Made by a program: the position numbers and the translations under genes. The notes under the pieces are model-generated. The model made no database searches, was not told the origin of the DNA, and worked only from the letters and a program-made list of their open reading frames with translations. Shown here in pieces: positions 37,852-50,259 of a stretch of 64,000 nt of DNA. Origin of the DNA: Siderastrea siderea (lineage: Eukaryota > Cnidaria > Anthozoa > Scleractinia > Rhizangiidae); NCBI GenBank assembly GCA_964030785.1, contig OZ034966.1, positions 8,485,152 to 8,549,151 of the forward strand, read 5' to 3'. The stretch's first letter is position 1. The number at the start of each line of letters is the position of its first letter.

Positions 37852-39611
37852 AGTAACCCCGAGTAGAATAATTGTTTTTATCATTAAAAACACAATTACT
37901 AAATCAACGAAGAGAAAAAAAGAGAGGAGAAACTCCGAGAACAAGGATCGATCGCGATCAAAAAAGGCGCCAAAACCTTGCGAAGTGTTGCTGCGTTTCT
38001 TTGCGGAGCTGAATGGATCAATGAAACTGCTCCGAAGTCAAGGTACAAGGTACAAGCACAAAGTTTGGGAAAAATCTTCCAATTATGGGCTCTGAAATGT
38101 GGTACGTATTTGACTTAAACTTTTACTGAAAATTGTTGTAATCGTCATTCAAAGCGGATTGAAGCTGTACCATCTCACCGTTATAGCTGCGGGAGTTCAA
38201 ATGAATGAGTTTGTAGTCGCTCCGTTCGCACAACGCTGACAACGGAGCCATCATGTGTTTGTTTGATCGAACTAAAGACAGAATTAATATTTTAACTTGA
38301 ACGAAAATTTCTATGCAGCTCACTGAAACAAGACTACGGAGGTGGGGAACATTAGACTTCACCATCTTACTTTTAAACGCAAACCACAACAGTTGTTCTC
38401 AGTTTAGAGCCCCCAGACGGAATGGTAAAAAGCAACACTCAAACAACCGTGATAGCGATTCAACGTATTTTACATGGCATCCGATTTGTATCTGAACATT
38501 TGGAGCTTCTGGAACACAGATAGAGCTACAACGAGTGTAGGTAAACCAGTGTCAATTTTGCGTCAGTATAGCCAAAAAATTTCTCCCTTTCTGGTACTGA
38601 ATTTGTTCAATGCTTGTTGTTCAGACTGCTGCGTGATTTTTGTACTGACTCGCCATAAAAGTGTGACAATTTTGTCTTGTCTTGATATTTCGGAGACAAA
38701 GCCTTCCGTATAAAACCTACTGTTTGAGAAATTTTAAGAACAAGTGATTGACTTGACGATGAAAGAAATTGTAAACACAGCGCTAAATGTTTAAGCTTAA
38801 ATTTCTATTTTAATTTACAGTTTCTTTTCGTCCTAAGAAGTCAAGCACTCTGAAACAACTTAGATTGGTCTCAGTGACGTTCAGTTATAATTTCTCCTTA
38901 ATTTAAGTTGGATACAAAGTGATTTTTCCCGCCGGGTTGCTGGCGGAGAAAAAAAATTTAGCTCACTCTGTCGTTGAAACCCTTGCCTCGTCCACTGCGC
39001 CATGTATCCCTTCTAGGTTCGTAAATTGCCCAGAAAGTAATATTCAGTACATGGGCAGCATGAAGTTTCACATCATCTTTCTCCTTCTCATCGACGGAAG
39101 TAGTTTTTTTTCTTGGTGTTTTTCCAGTTCTCTATTTTGTCGACGATTGATAACGCACCGCGAGATCATTTGATTGAAAATAAAGCGCGCTTCATTTCGG
39201 CCACTTCGGTAAAGGCGGACATTATTTCAGAAAACAGACACTGAGAAATCTCGGCAAACGTTTTCTTTCCTGAGTCGGTAGTTTTAATCTATGTTACTAT
39301 TTTCTTTTCCAGTGGAAAAGGGGCAATGATTTATCAGTGCGTGACTTTTCTTCACACCGTGCTTGGACATTCATTTTACAGCCACCCCAAACGTCATAAA
39401 CGCGCGTGGATACACGAAAATTTGTGTACAACGAGGGCGCGCTGGATATGATAGACAACTCGGCAACAAGGCGCGTAGCGCCAAAATGGTTATAATTATT
39501 TAATATCCAGCAAGCCCGAGTAGAATAATTGTTTTAATTATTAAAAAGACAATCACTGATTGCTATAAAATTAAGAAAGAGAAAAAAAGAGAGAGAAACT
39601 CCAAGAAATAA

Positions 39612-40422
39612 GGGACCGTTCATTTTTTATGAGGTGGGGGGGGGGGGGGGGGGGGGCTGGTGGGACTTGAGGGGGGGCCATGTAAAAAAATATGGCTTCA
39701 AAGGGGGGGCCAGCCGAAAAAATATGGTGTGTAAAGGGGGGGTCACCAAAAAAATTGCCTGTAAGTTTAGTAGTGACAGCTTCTGTAATAATGCAAACAT
39801 CAGTGCCAGAAGGCCAAAAATAGCGTTTCTAAGGTTCTGAAAATTCAAATTTTCCCGGGGGAGAATGCCCCCGGACCCCCCTACTCCGTTATACACCCAA
39901 CAGCTACTCTACCCAACGAACTGTTTCATTACAAAATACAGCCAGGGGAATGTCAGCTCTTTTTTGCCCTCTGCTAATCTGATTCTTAAACAACTGAACA
40001 ACTGATAACAATGTCCAAAATAATGCTTCAAACCGGTATGAATTGTCTGTTTATGTACTTCAGAATGCAGCAAATTGCATTGGGGCATCTCTAAATTTTC
40101 AACATTTTCTAGGGGAACATACCTCTGGAACCCCTGCCAGAAAATTACCTTTAGTGCTTGTCTGAATAAAGACATTTACTCCTGCAGGACTTGAGTGTTA
40201 AAATTGACTGTTAAATTTATTTTCAGCTTGATAAGTTTTAGATTTACTTGATCCCTTTTACTTTCTTTTTTTTGGGGGGGGGGTCATCTCAAATATTTAG
40301 GACTACAAGGGGGGGGGGCCAGGTAAAAAATTTCTAATGTAGAGGGGGGGTCATTATATTTTACAGGAACTACCCATCAAATCCCACCAGCCCCCCCTAC
40401 CCCATAAAAAATGAACGGTCCC
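39612..40422. mobile_element. PIF/Harbinger-like MITE with TAA target duplication
   Basis: GGGACCGTTCATTTTTTATG is mirrored by CATAAAAAATGAACGGTCCC, and TAA is duplicated on both sides (39609-39611 and 40423-40425). The subterminal regions contain long G-runs (39633-39657, also near 40275-40320). It is inserted in the second unit of the tandem duplication; the first unit (near 37930) shows the unoccupied region. Confidence 0.85.
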
Positions 40423-42026
40423 TAAAAGGGAAAAAGAATCGATCGCGATCACATGACTGACCGAAAGAGGCGTGAAACCTTGCGAAGTGTTGCAGCGTTT
40501 CTCTGCGGAGCTGAATGAATCCATGAAAATGCTCCAAAGTGAACGTACAAGCACAAGGTTTGCAAAAAATCTTCCAATTATGGGCTTTGAAATGAGGTAC
40601 GTGTTTGATTTTTCCTGAAAAATTGTTGTAATCATGGTTCACAGCGGATTGAGGCTGTACGATCTCACCTTTATACATGTAGCTGCGGGAGTTCAAATGA
40701 ACGAGTTTGTAATCGCTCCGTTCACACAACGCTGACAACGGAGCCATCATGTGTTCGTTTGATCGAACCGAAGGGAGAATTACTATTTTAACTTGAACAA
40801 TAATTTCTATGCAGCTCACTGAAACCTACTGAAAGACTACGGAAGTGAGGAACATTCACCATCTTACTTTTTTAAACGTAAACCACAAAAGACAGATGTT
40901 CTCAGCTTAGAGCCCGCGGACAGAACGGTAAAAGCATCTCTAAAACAGCTGTGAAAGCGATTCAACGTATTTTACATGGCATATGATTTGTATCTGAACA
41001 TTTGAAGCTGCTGGAACATAGAGAGAGCTGCATCGAGTACAGGTAAATCAGTGTCAATTTTACGTGGCATAGCCAAAAAATGTCGCCCTTTCTGGCACTG
41101 AATTTGTTCAATGCTTGTTGTTCAGACTGCCACATGATTTTCGTACTGACTCGCCACAAAAATTTGTCGGTATTAAATGCTTTATTTTGTCTTGTCTCGA
41201 TATTTCGGAGTCAAAGCCTTCCGTAAAAAACCTACTGTTTGTGAAATTTTAAGAACAAGTGATTGACTCAGTGACGATGAAAGAAATTGTAAAGACGGAG
41301 CTAAATGCTTAAATAAACTTATAAATTTCTATTTCTACAATTTCCTTTCGTCCTAAGAAGTCAAGCACTCTGAAACAACGTAGATTTGTGTCTCAGTGAC
41401 GTTAAGTTGTAATTTTTCCTTAATTTAACTGCGATACAAAGCGATTTTTCTCGCCCCGGGGTTGCTGGCGAAGAAAAATACTTTAAGCTCACTCTGTCGT
41501 TGAAACCCTTGCCACGTCCACTGCGCTATGTATCCCTTGAGTTCTAGGTTCGTAAATTGCTCAGTAAGTAACATTCAGTACCAGGGCAGCATGAAGTTTC
41601 ACTTCAGCTTTCTCCTTCTCATTGACGGAAGAAGTTTTTTCTTGGTGTTTTTCCAGTTCTCTATTTCGTCGACGATTGATAACGCACCGCGAGAGCATTT
41701 GATTGAAAATAAAGCGCGGTTCTTGCTTTTTTTTGTCTTCGTTTCGGTCCATTTCGGCCACTTCGGTAAAGGGGGACATTATTTTAGAAAACATGCCCTG
41801 AGAAACCTCGGCAAACGTCTTCTTTCCCGATTCGATAGTTTGAATTTATGTTACTATTTTCTTTTGCAGTGGAAAAAGTGAAAATGATCTATCAGTGCGT
41901 AACTTTTCTTCACAACGTGCTTGGACATTCTTTTAACAGTCTTTGCGGCACCCCTTCAATCTCTGTACGTCCTCAGAGGAAATGTATTTTCCGGATGTCT
42001 TTTCCATTTTCCTGCCTGATTCGCCT

Positions 42027-42308
42027 TCAACTGTTTTTTCGTAGTTCGACGCCTTTTTTGCCCGCAAAACGTTTCATCCGTCTAACGGGGAAATCCTCGT
42101 CTGACATGTCCGACGCATCTTCGACACAAGATTTGTCTAAAATATTCTCACTGCCATCACCAGAATCACTTACATAATCCTCATATTCAGAGTCACTATC
42201 ATGCATGTCATGAAAGCTCTCCCCAAGGTCTTGCCTCAAATTTGGAAGTGACACTGATAACAGAAACTGAATTTCTTCATCTCCAACGAAGGTAATTTCC
42301 GACGCCAT
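42027..42308 (-). CDS. Short acidic ORF at the end of the 4.9 kb TIR element
   Basis: The frame from the internal Met (MASEITFVGDEEIQFLL) gives 93 aa. The middle is acidic (DSDSEYEDYVSDSGDGSEN) and the end is basic (RRMKRFAGKKG). This layout resembles the N-terminal region of some transposases such as piggyBac-type, but there is no catalytic domain. It may be a first exon. A longer frame starts at 42419. Confidence 0.35.
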   Translation of the reverse strand: MASEITFVGDEEIQFLLSVSLPNLRQDLGESFHDMHDSDSEYEDYVSDSGDGSENILDKSCVEDASDMSDEDFPVRRMKRFAGKKGVELRKNS

Positions 42309-43599
42309 TTTGTTTGTTTTTCTTTGCGCGGAGTCCTCGCAACATATATGCGCGCGTGTAACGCGCGATGGCGCAATTTTTTCTAAAAATAGCATATTTG
42401 TCTTTTTCGATGGGGCCAACGCCCCTACTGAAAATGGTATTTAGTTACGGTCTCCGTCCCCGATTATGGCTCCTGTTTTGAGAGAAATATTATTTTTCAT
42501 TTTTCACTATATTACGTGTTTATATATATTTACGAAGAAATTCACAGGAATATCCAATCAAATCATGTTTTAAAAAACGTGTAAAGAGGCACTTCGCACG
42601 CTGCTGTGCATTAACAAACTGAATAAATTGCATAAATTTTCCTCTCTTGTCAAATTACACTAAGTATACAGTGAACAACCAAGTACCTCTCTGTCCAGCC
42701 AGCAAAGGCAAAGTTTGGCCACAGCAGACTGCAGCTAAGATGCTATTTTTTTTTAAATAATCCGCAGAATTCAAAACAATGTGTAAATATTGGCTGCAAT
42801 GATATCCAAGTGCAAAGTCGGAGCTGCCTCCATTTTTGTCCTGGCTTTGTGGGGATTCTATCTGTTCACGTCAATGGACAAAGGATCATTTAGAATTCGA
42901 AGGCCACTGCCCAAGGGATCGTTCTATAAGCCGATTCACAAGGTAAGAGTACCGATTTTATGAGAATGTGATAAGGAAGTACTTGGTGTTGCATGTGATG
43001 TACATGATCGAAAACGCTGGAGAACTCATTCTGTGAAATTGATGTAAAAGGCAACTTTATTAACAGAAGAAACAAAACCGCAGCGTGTCATGTTCGACAG
43101 AACTCCTCTCACGCATGCATGAGGTAATTTGCAAATGTGCAGGGCAATACGTGTAGTGGGTGTATGATTCCATGGTTACGTTCACCACTATTTGGGTTTG
43201 TGGTAACTGGGTTGATTTGAAGCGACTTCCACAAGTAGAAAGTCACGGATCGACGATTGATAGAAAGTGAAAACTGGAAGACATTGTCGCAGTTCTTGGA
43301 GACACATACATTGGGGTTGCCGAAATAAATGCCCTTCGACAGGCGAAGATGGCTAAAATTTTCAGCTTGTACTTTTCATTTTGCAGGAGATCAAGTTCAA
43401 GAAATAGAACTGGAAAATAAGTGTAGTTAATTTGAATAATTTATATGCAAACCATTGTTATTCCGATTCCATGCAAGATATTGTTATTCCGCGAGGTCAG
43501 ATTAGCACTTCATGTAACCGTAATGGAAAAGAAATAGTAGGCAATGGGAGGTGATAAATAACTACGCACCCAGTTGGTTATAATCATCTCACATCCATC

Positions 43600-43672
43600 T
43601 AGTCTCCTACGCAGCCGTTCTTAGGGTACGGTCAAACAACGCTCCTCCCCATTATGGCTGAGTAGGAGACTA
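43600..43672. mobile_element. 73-bp hairpin MITE with 9-bp target duplication
   Basis: TAGTCTCCTACGCAGCC is mirrored by GGCTGAGTAGGAGACTA. ACATCCATC is repeated exactly on both sides (43591-43599 and 43673-43681). It lies in the intron of GT14 copy B. Confidence 0.85.
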
Positions 43673-43983
43673 ACATCCATCAAGCGCGAGTGGAATAATT
43701 GTCTTTTGAAATACTCAGCTTCGGTATGTCGTCCCTTAATTTTTTGGCATATTTTTGGACAAAACGTTTACTTCGTGACTAAAACTTTTGAACACATTCA
43801 ATTTCCTTAGAAGGCAAAAAGCAGGTTTATTGACAGATAACCTGTGCGCGGTGAACCAATCCCAAAGCTGGAAATTCAGTTAAAGGAAAAGGCAGGGGGG
43901 GGGGGGGAGGGGAGGGGCAGCGCAGAAACACGACATAAAATTTCCGCAAAAAAGTTCGTAACCTTGACACTATTTTGATTAAA

Positions 43984-44015
43984 CAACAACAACAACAACA
44001 ACAACAATAACAACA
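43984..44015. repeat. (AAC)n microsatellite
   Basis: About ten AAC units with one AAT interruption, in the intron of GT14 copy B. Confidence 0.9.
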
Positions 44016-45816
44016 GTAAAAGCCTTTCAAAAACTCACTTTTAAAATATATCAGTACACGAATCGTACGAGAGGTCTGAAGGGAGTGTAAACTGAGCAAA
44101 GACGTGCAAAATGTTTCCTGGCGCTCCAGCAGCCCTATGAGGACCTTCTTGTGTTTTTCGCGTTTCCCGCGCGCCTTTCCGTTTCCATTTAAGAAATCTA
44201 GAAAAAGAGAATGTTTTCCAGATAGAGTCTTGTATTATTTTGTTAATAAAATATACCGCTTTGTTTCAGTTCAACAGCAGTTTTTGCAATCATCTAATAA
44301 ACGTTGAAGCAAATGACGCGCTTGTACAAGGGAGAAAAAGATATATACAGGATGCCGAGATCTAGAAGAAATATGACGGTCTAAACTGCAGGTCAAAACG
44401 GTATTTCTTCGCTCACCCTCCACCTACACCAGCTGAGATGTACATGAAAATAGCTTATGTTATCGTGGCTTATAAGGGTGCTGGACTTATAGAACAACTC
44501 TTAAGAGCTATTTACATGCCTCAAAACGTGTATTGCTTTCATTTGGACAAGAAATCATCGAATGAGTTCAAACGCGTCGTTCATTCTTTCATCGACTGTC
44601 TGCCAAATGTTTTTGTGACGAAGAAATTGGTAAATGTCTTTTGGGGCCACGTGTCTGTGTTACAAGCAGAATTAAACTGCATGGAGGATCTTATTCATAG
44701 TGATGTACCGTGGAAATATTTAATTACCCTTGTGGCGCAAGACTACCCGCTTTATGACAACAAAGGAATCGTAGAAGGCTTAAAAAAGCTACACGGACTT
44801 AACAACATAGAGAGTTACCTCATGCCAGAAAATTTTGCCTATCGCGCCGGCAATATTTGGGAACTCAAGCAAACCGGAAATGGGAATGAACATGATGGAT
44901 ACAGAATGGACCGTACATGGAAAAAGAAGCCTCCACCTCCTCATAACATTACCATTATGAAAGGTTGGAACCATATAGCAGCGACAAGGAAATTTGTGGA
45001 GTTTGTTTTGTATGATAACATTGCAACTGACTTTTACAAATGGTTATCAGACATTTACATCCCGGATGAAGTGTTTTTCTCTTCACTGCAGCGTCATCCG
45101 GGAACATCAGGTGGTTACCATGACAACGAAAACCCCGAGTGGATCATGCGTGCATTCGGCTGGGTTGCTAATGGAGACAATCGACAGTGTTATGGCAAAT
45201 GGATCAGAGAAAATTGTTGGCTTTCAACTCGTGATCTTCGCTGGGTTCTTGCCACGAAAAATCAATATAAGCTTTTTACACAAAAGATACCTTTCGAATT
45301 CGAGGAAAACTTAGTAGAGTGTTTAGCCACAATTGTCGAAGGCAGAAAATATCCAAGCTAGTTTTCACTTATCGAGAGGTTTGTTTTCGGTCGCGGTTGA
45401 CAAGTTGCTTTAAGCTGGCAGTGGAGACCTGGGACTAGTTGTGGTTAAGTAAACGCAGCCCGTAACCGCGTACATCAATAACCATCCCACCGTAACTGCT
45501 AACTTCAGGCATTAAAACGCGGTTAAACGTTGCAAGATTGTTGTACAACTTTGATTGGTTCAACAATGTTAGAACGTCTAGCACCCCACGTTAAGTGAAG
45601 TTTGACCAATATTTTTTGTTGGATGAATTTTGGAGCGGTGTTAACTGAAGTTTAGCTGTAAGAATTTGACATGACTGATCAAATAATTTTAAGCACAACA
45701 ATATTGTTTTTTTAATGTATTTATACACATGAAAACAAAACTTGCAAACAATACGTATGCTAAATGAAATACAGATTTAATGAAGCATTTTAATATCTTC
45801 CTGTGGTGGTTTTAAC

Positions 45817-45822
45817 AATAAA
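45817..45822 (+). promoter_or_regulatory. Candidate polyadenylation signal of GT14 copy B
   Basis: AATAAA lies 456 bases after the copy B stop codon. For copy A, a comparable AATAAA lies at 25694-25699. Confidence 0.35.
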
Positions 45823-45900
45823 CTTGCTGGTAATAACCAAAAATAATGTGAATGTTATAAATTAATTAGGAAAGACAAGGAATGGTATAAAATTGTTCAT

Positions 45901-46314
45901 TTACTCAAAATTCTGGCTTGTCAAAATGGGAATGACATTAATTGTTGTTAACGGATGTATGTTTCGTCCAATTACAGAGTCTCTTTTCACCCTCTCTTCC
46001 ATTAGTGACATCTCTAGCTCCAACTTCCTCTTTTGTAGCCTCAAATTCTCTTGTGTCAGAAGGAGAGTGTTAAACTGCTGCTCAAGGACAAGGTCATGGG
46101 TTATTTTCCTCCTTTTAGACTTAAATTTTCCCTCGCACACTGCATCTTGCACCAAAATGCAGGGTTTTTCCTTCTCTACAATGATGGGTTGAACAACGTC
46201 CGTGGACACTGCAGTGGCTGACTTGTCAGGTCTATATTCAGTTGCCTCTATGTGTATACTTACTTCGCTGGAACTGGGAGTATTCTCCTGCTCAAACAGG
46301 CCTGCTGACTGATC
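45901..46314 (-). CDS. Orphan terminal exon, coiled-coil protein (possibly transposon-derived)
   Basis: The minus-strand frame starts after a good acceptor (TTTTCATAG) and reads about 137 residues to a stop. It has an acidic, Ser-rich start (ENTPSSSEV), a basic KFKSKRRK patch, and a leucine-heptad helix (LEQQFNTLLLTQENLRLQK, then KLELEMSLMEER). This organisation is seen at the C-terminus of Myb/SANT-like proteins associated with Harbinger elements. No upstream exon was found, so both identity and activity are uncertain. Confidence 0.4.
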   Translation of the reverse strand, partial: DQSAGLFEQENTPSSSEVSIHIEATEYRPDKSATAVSTDVVQPIIVEKEKPCILVQDAVCEGKFKSKRRKITHDLVLEQQFNTLLLTQENLRLQKRKLELEMSLMEERVKRDSVIGRNIHPLTTINVIPILTSQNFE

Positions 46315-48701
46315 TATGAAAATAATACAAATTATTCGGATGAAACATTTGGAGTCCAATTCCTAGATGTGGCTTTGCAAACAAGCTAAGTAATAAAAAA
46401 ATGGTGCTCAGACAATCTGTTTGTATAGCCTGCAAATTTTGCAGTAATAGAATTGATTTTCTGTAAGTTTCATAGTAAAGAGATGGACAGTCTGTGAAAT
46501 ATATGTACAAATCAATGCAAAATAAACAATGTAATTTGCGTTAATCAGAATTGACATAAATAAATATTTTGCCGGCACGGAACAGAGAACCTGGTTCGAG
46601 TGTTGCGGGCGTAGGATTGCGGTTCGCGGGTTTGAAATAGTTACCGTTGAGTTATTCGTGTCATTCTACGGTCAGCCTCGCCGCGTCAACTTTGTTTTGT
46701 GAAATTTAGTTTCAGTTGTTCTATTGGCGTGATTTTCGTTATCAGCTTCATTCCTGTCTAATACTTAAATAACAATTTGTCATTCTATATTCATGTTATA
46801 GCTGCTTTATTCTTTTAGTTTTATACACCTTAAAACCTCGAAGGTAGCACCAGAGCATAGGTTGGGGGTACACGGTCCCTATTTTTTCCCAAAAGTGGTT
46901 GTTTGGAGTTTATGTGTCCGGCTATGGTGCGTTTAGATTTACTGTGTTACTTTAGTATTTATGTGTGTTAATAAAGTGCATCATGGGCCTGGCTGACCGA
47001 CGTGCCCATGCCTCAAAGTGTTGTTCGTGTGTTCGGTTGTGTAGTAGAGGCAAAATCTAAAAATGTCCCTGATAACAGTATGCGGACCGCCGAGGAAACG
47101 GACCATTTTGTACTTTCTCAAACAACCTTTCACAGTAATAAAAGAAAATAACCGGCCATTCGTGTTTAATTTTAATAATACGAGACTTTTTAAATTGTTT
47201 CTCTTTGAAAAAAAAAACGTAATCGTCCCACTTTGTAAATTTAGCTTATCTTTCAAGCTGTAGTTTCTTTCACCCTCGGAAAGCACGGGAGCAAAGCACC
47301 AATCGTTTGTTTTCTTCTTTACTTAAACATAAGCTTACATAAATTATACGCTTTCTCCCTGTTTTGTTATTATAAACTGATTTAGTAAAGCGAAATATTT
47401 AATTCTTAAGTATAACAGAGGCAATAATTCTTGCAAGTGTCGACATGTGAGCTGAGCTCCTGTAAACTAATAAACAGGTGCTCTTACCTTTTATTGGTTT
47501 CGTTTCAAATTAAATAACTACATTTCTGTATCATAAAAGCACCGAGCACCGAGCCACATAAATGTCACACGTTATTTCAGAAGTCGGGGACCGTCATGAG
47601 ATCAATAACAGTGTCCTACGAGTCGCAATAGCACAGGGTCCAGAGGAGCGAAGTTCAAGCAGAACGTTTAGTTTTCCTTGCGTAAAACGACCGACATAAT
47701 TTGCTGCCAACTTGTGTTACTCGCGTTACCTATATTTTTACCGCAGGGCAAATTACTGTGGGCTCTTAGCATGTCTTAGTGTCACTGAGATCGACTTACA
47801 CTAAATACTAAATACATGACTACACAACAGATATTGTACAACAATCTTGGAACGTTTAGCCGCGGCTTTATGTCCAGCCGGCGTTAAAAGGGCTATGTCA
47901 CAGGTATATTTGTGTCCTGGGGTCAAATTTCTGTTTAAATCAAAACTTAAGGAGAAGACATGAGCTAAATTCTGAAAGGAGAACAAAAAAAAAATAATAA
48001 AAAAATAAAAAAATAATAAATAGTAAATAAATAAATAATCAGTTTGTAACTGGTTTTTCTAGACATGAGGGAAATTAAACTTGAAAAATAGCGGCCCAAT
48101 TCTTTTCAAGATGCAACCCGTTTCCATCCTTACCATCCGTGGTCCGGTTTTAGCGCACTACTAGAGTAGTTTAACAAAACTGGACCACTATTTTGGGTTC
48201 CATCTATACAAACATGCATTTTGGCGACAAAGCCCTTTAAACATTCATTACGTAACTTATCTTCTCAATAAGAGACGGAGATGGAAAGTGTTTTGTAGGG
48301 TGATGATCATACCTTTGATTGCCGAGAGGGGCATGGGTATAGACCTTTTTCATACCGTGGGGGGACTGGGCACTGGAGGTATACTTCCAGTGAGGCACCA
48401 CTTTCATTGCCAATAGGGGCATGGGTATGCAAGGCACTCGTAGGTCTACCAAGTGTAGATTAAATAAATATATTTTAATATATTTTCCAAGAAATTAATT
48501 TTGACAACTCATGCAGATGATTGATAAATACAAGTAAAAGAGAAAAGGCAAAGATAACGAAGAGATATTAGTTTCAGAATTATTTGCTCCCGCCGTTTAT
48601 CCCCAATTCCTGGGCTAAGCGGATAGAAGCCTGAAAGGGACCTTTAAAAAACCCAGAAAGTGAACCGAAATTCACCTGTCTGTGGGTACTGTCTATTTCG
48701 G

Positions 48702-48888
48702 TTTAGTATAAATCTACTAGCGTTCTATCACTAATGCTGTTCTCTGATTGGCTACGCTACTATCTATTCTGTTGTAGATAGTGAGTAGAGTGTTTTCCGC
48801 GCGCGGTGTGACCTATTTACATCATTTTTCAATAAAAACATGTAGTGCCTGCTGTTAAGTTTTGAACGTCTAGTAGATTTATACTAAA
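48702..48888. mobile_element. 187-bp MITE with TTTAGTATAAATC ends
   Basis: TTTAGTATAAATCTACTAG is mirrored by CTAGTAGATTTATACTAAA. It interrupts the first unit of the tandem duplication, and the second unit shows the empty site (CTGTCTATTTCGGAAAAG). Confidence 0.8.
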
Positions 48889-48892
48889 ACAA

Positions 48893-48988
48893 TTAGATTA
48901 TTCGCTCTCGATTTCTATACGTGATAGCTGATTCGGCCTTCGGCCTCATCAACTATCACGCGATAGAAATCTCGAGCTCATAATCTAA
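48893..48988. mobile_element. 96-bp hairpin MITE
   Basis: TTAGATTATTCGCTCTCGAT is mirrored by a near-inverse ending CATAATCTAA, with TCGGCCTTCGGCC at the tip. It sits directly beside the 187-bp MITE and is absent from the second tandem unit. Confidence 0.7.
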
Positions 48989-49872
48989 CCCTTACATAGA
49001 AATTTGTTGGGAAAGTTTCCCGAAAATTTCGGCAATTGTTTAATTGCGTAATCCGCACCATTCAGCCAAAAAATTCCGGGAAACAAAATCAAATGGAAGT
49101 TTTCGGGAAATTTTTTTTCTGAAAATTTGGGTACAGCTCGCGAGGTATAAACAAAAATTCCGAGAAACAAAATGGAAGATATTAATTTTAGAATTTTTGC
49201 TCCCGCCATTTATCCGCAATTCCTGGGCTAAGCGGGAAGTGGCGTGAAAGGGACCCATAAGAAAACCAGACAAGTGAAACGAAATTTACCTGTCTGTGGG
49301 CACTGTCTATTTCGGAAAAGAAATTTGTTGGGAAAGTTTCCCGAAAACTTCGGCAATTGTTTAATCGCATAATGCGCACCATTCAACCGAAAATTCCGGG
49401 AAACAAAATCGAATGGAACGGAAGTTTTCGAGAAAATTTTTTCTGAAAATTTGGGTATACCTGGCGAGGTATAAATCGAATGAAATGGAAATTTTCTGGA
49501 AAAAAATTTTTTGGAAAATTTGGGTATACCTCGCCAGCTAGGTTGTCCTCCTTTACGGAATTTTTTAAAAAAGCGGAAATTGCTGTTCCACTCACCACTG
49601 GAAATTTACTGAAATTCAAACCGGAATTTATCGTCAAATGGAAACCGTCTGCAACTTCCTGTTCGGTTGTTTCTTGAACCCCAGTCCCTGAAAGCCACTG
49701 AAAGCCGAGGCTCTGAAAGGCGAAGTGAGCAACAATAACCAAGGAACTGGTGACGACATCTCTAAACAAAGGTAGGAACATGAGCAGAGCCATTCTACGT
49801 CTTCATTAGCGTTTCCATAGCTTTTGTGGCTTGTTTGTAGAATTTAAGTAGGGCTCAATCTGCATGAAAGGT

Positions 49873-49873
<1 letters not shown>

Positions 49874-49939
<66 letters not shown>
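49874..49939. repeat. (ATA)n microsatellite
   Basis: 22 uninterrupted trinucleotide units. Confidence 0.95.
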
Positions 49940-50259
49940 TATTTAGAGCATTTTACGAAGTATCAATGCTCTTACAGTAATCTTAGGAAAGCTAAAAAAT
50001 CTCGAAAAAAGAAATGAAAAAACATTACAATAGTACATAAAATAAATCTCTAGAAAAACAAAGAAAAGAAAACAAAATGATCTTTCCTCAGTAACATGGA
50101 GTTGTCATTTTATTCATTAATGTAAAGTTTATCTTCCTTTAAAAAATATTATGTCCTAGCATCTTTGACGTGGCCTGCACGTAGATGTCTTGTATTTCCG
50201 TTCTCGAGGAGGCGTAGCAAGGAGATCTTGATGTACAAAACCACTGCCCCTGAGAGATT

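Larger units (their letters stand above)
37571..42475. mobile_element. 4.9 kb TIR element with internal tandem duplication
   Basis: AGGAGCCATAATCGGGGACG starts the element and its inverse ends it. Homology between the ends continues about 100 bp, including CATCGAAAAAGACAAAT. Inside, a 1.7 kb unit (37660-39381) is repeated in direct orientation (39382 to about 41943), as shown by AACCTTGCGAAGTGTTG, CTGCGGGAGTTCAAATGA and CAACGCTGACAACGGAGCCA in both. CAGG/CCTG termini would fit hAT, but no matching target duplication was found. The right end encodes a short acidic ORF. Confidence 0.65.
42799..45361 (+). pseudogene. Core-2-type beta-1,6-N-acetylglucosaminyltransferase (GT14), copy B with premature stop
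   Basis: It has the same two-exon layout as copy A. Exon 1 is 42799-42942 (48 aa, signal anchor around GAASIFVLALWGFYLF, donor GTAAGA). Exon 2 is 44270-45361 (acceptor TTTGTTTCAG, in phase). In exon 2 the 32nd codon is TAG (44363-44365), where copy A has TAT. From the next in-frame Met (44438) the frame is open for 307 aa, with the PDEVFF motif and an intact C-terminus. The catalytic part differs from copy A at about 14 of 304 residues. Initiation at 44438 would drop the membrane anchor and stem Cys. It is probably a young pseudogene, unless readthrough, a sequencing error or an alternative start applies. Confidence 0.8.
48590..49500. repeat. Direct tandem duplication interrupted by MITEs
   Basis: TTCCTGGGCTAAGCGG, CACCTGTCTGTGGG, AAATTTGTTGGGAAAGTTTC and AATTCCGGGAAACAAAATC occur in the same order in both units (from about 48590 and 49190). 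The first unit contains two extra insertions (48702-48888 and 48893-48988) absent from the second. Confidence 0.75.
45362..50259. other. Intergenic region downstream of GT14 copy B
   Basis: Apart from the orphan exon, tandem duplication, MITEs and microsatellite listed separately, nothing recognisable was seen. 46560-48230 is AT-rich unique-looking sequence without a supported gene. Confidence 0.5.

Noticed and set aside
43827..44099. 90-aa minus-strand ORF with a Cys run
   Set aside because: It is translation of the (AAC)n microsatellite and a G-run.
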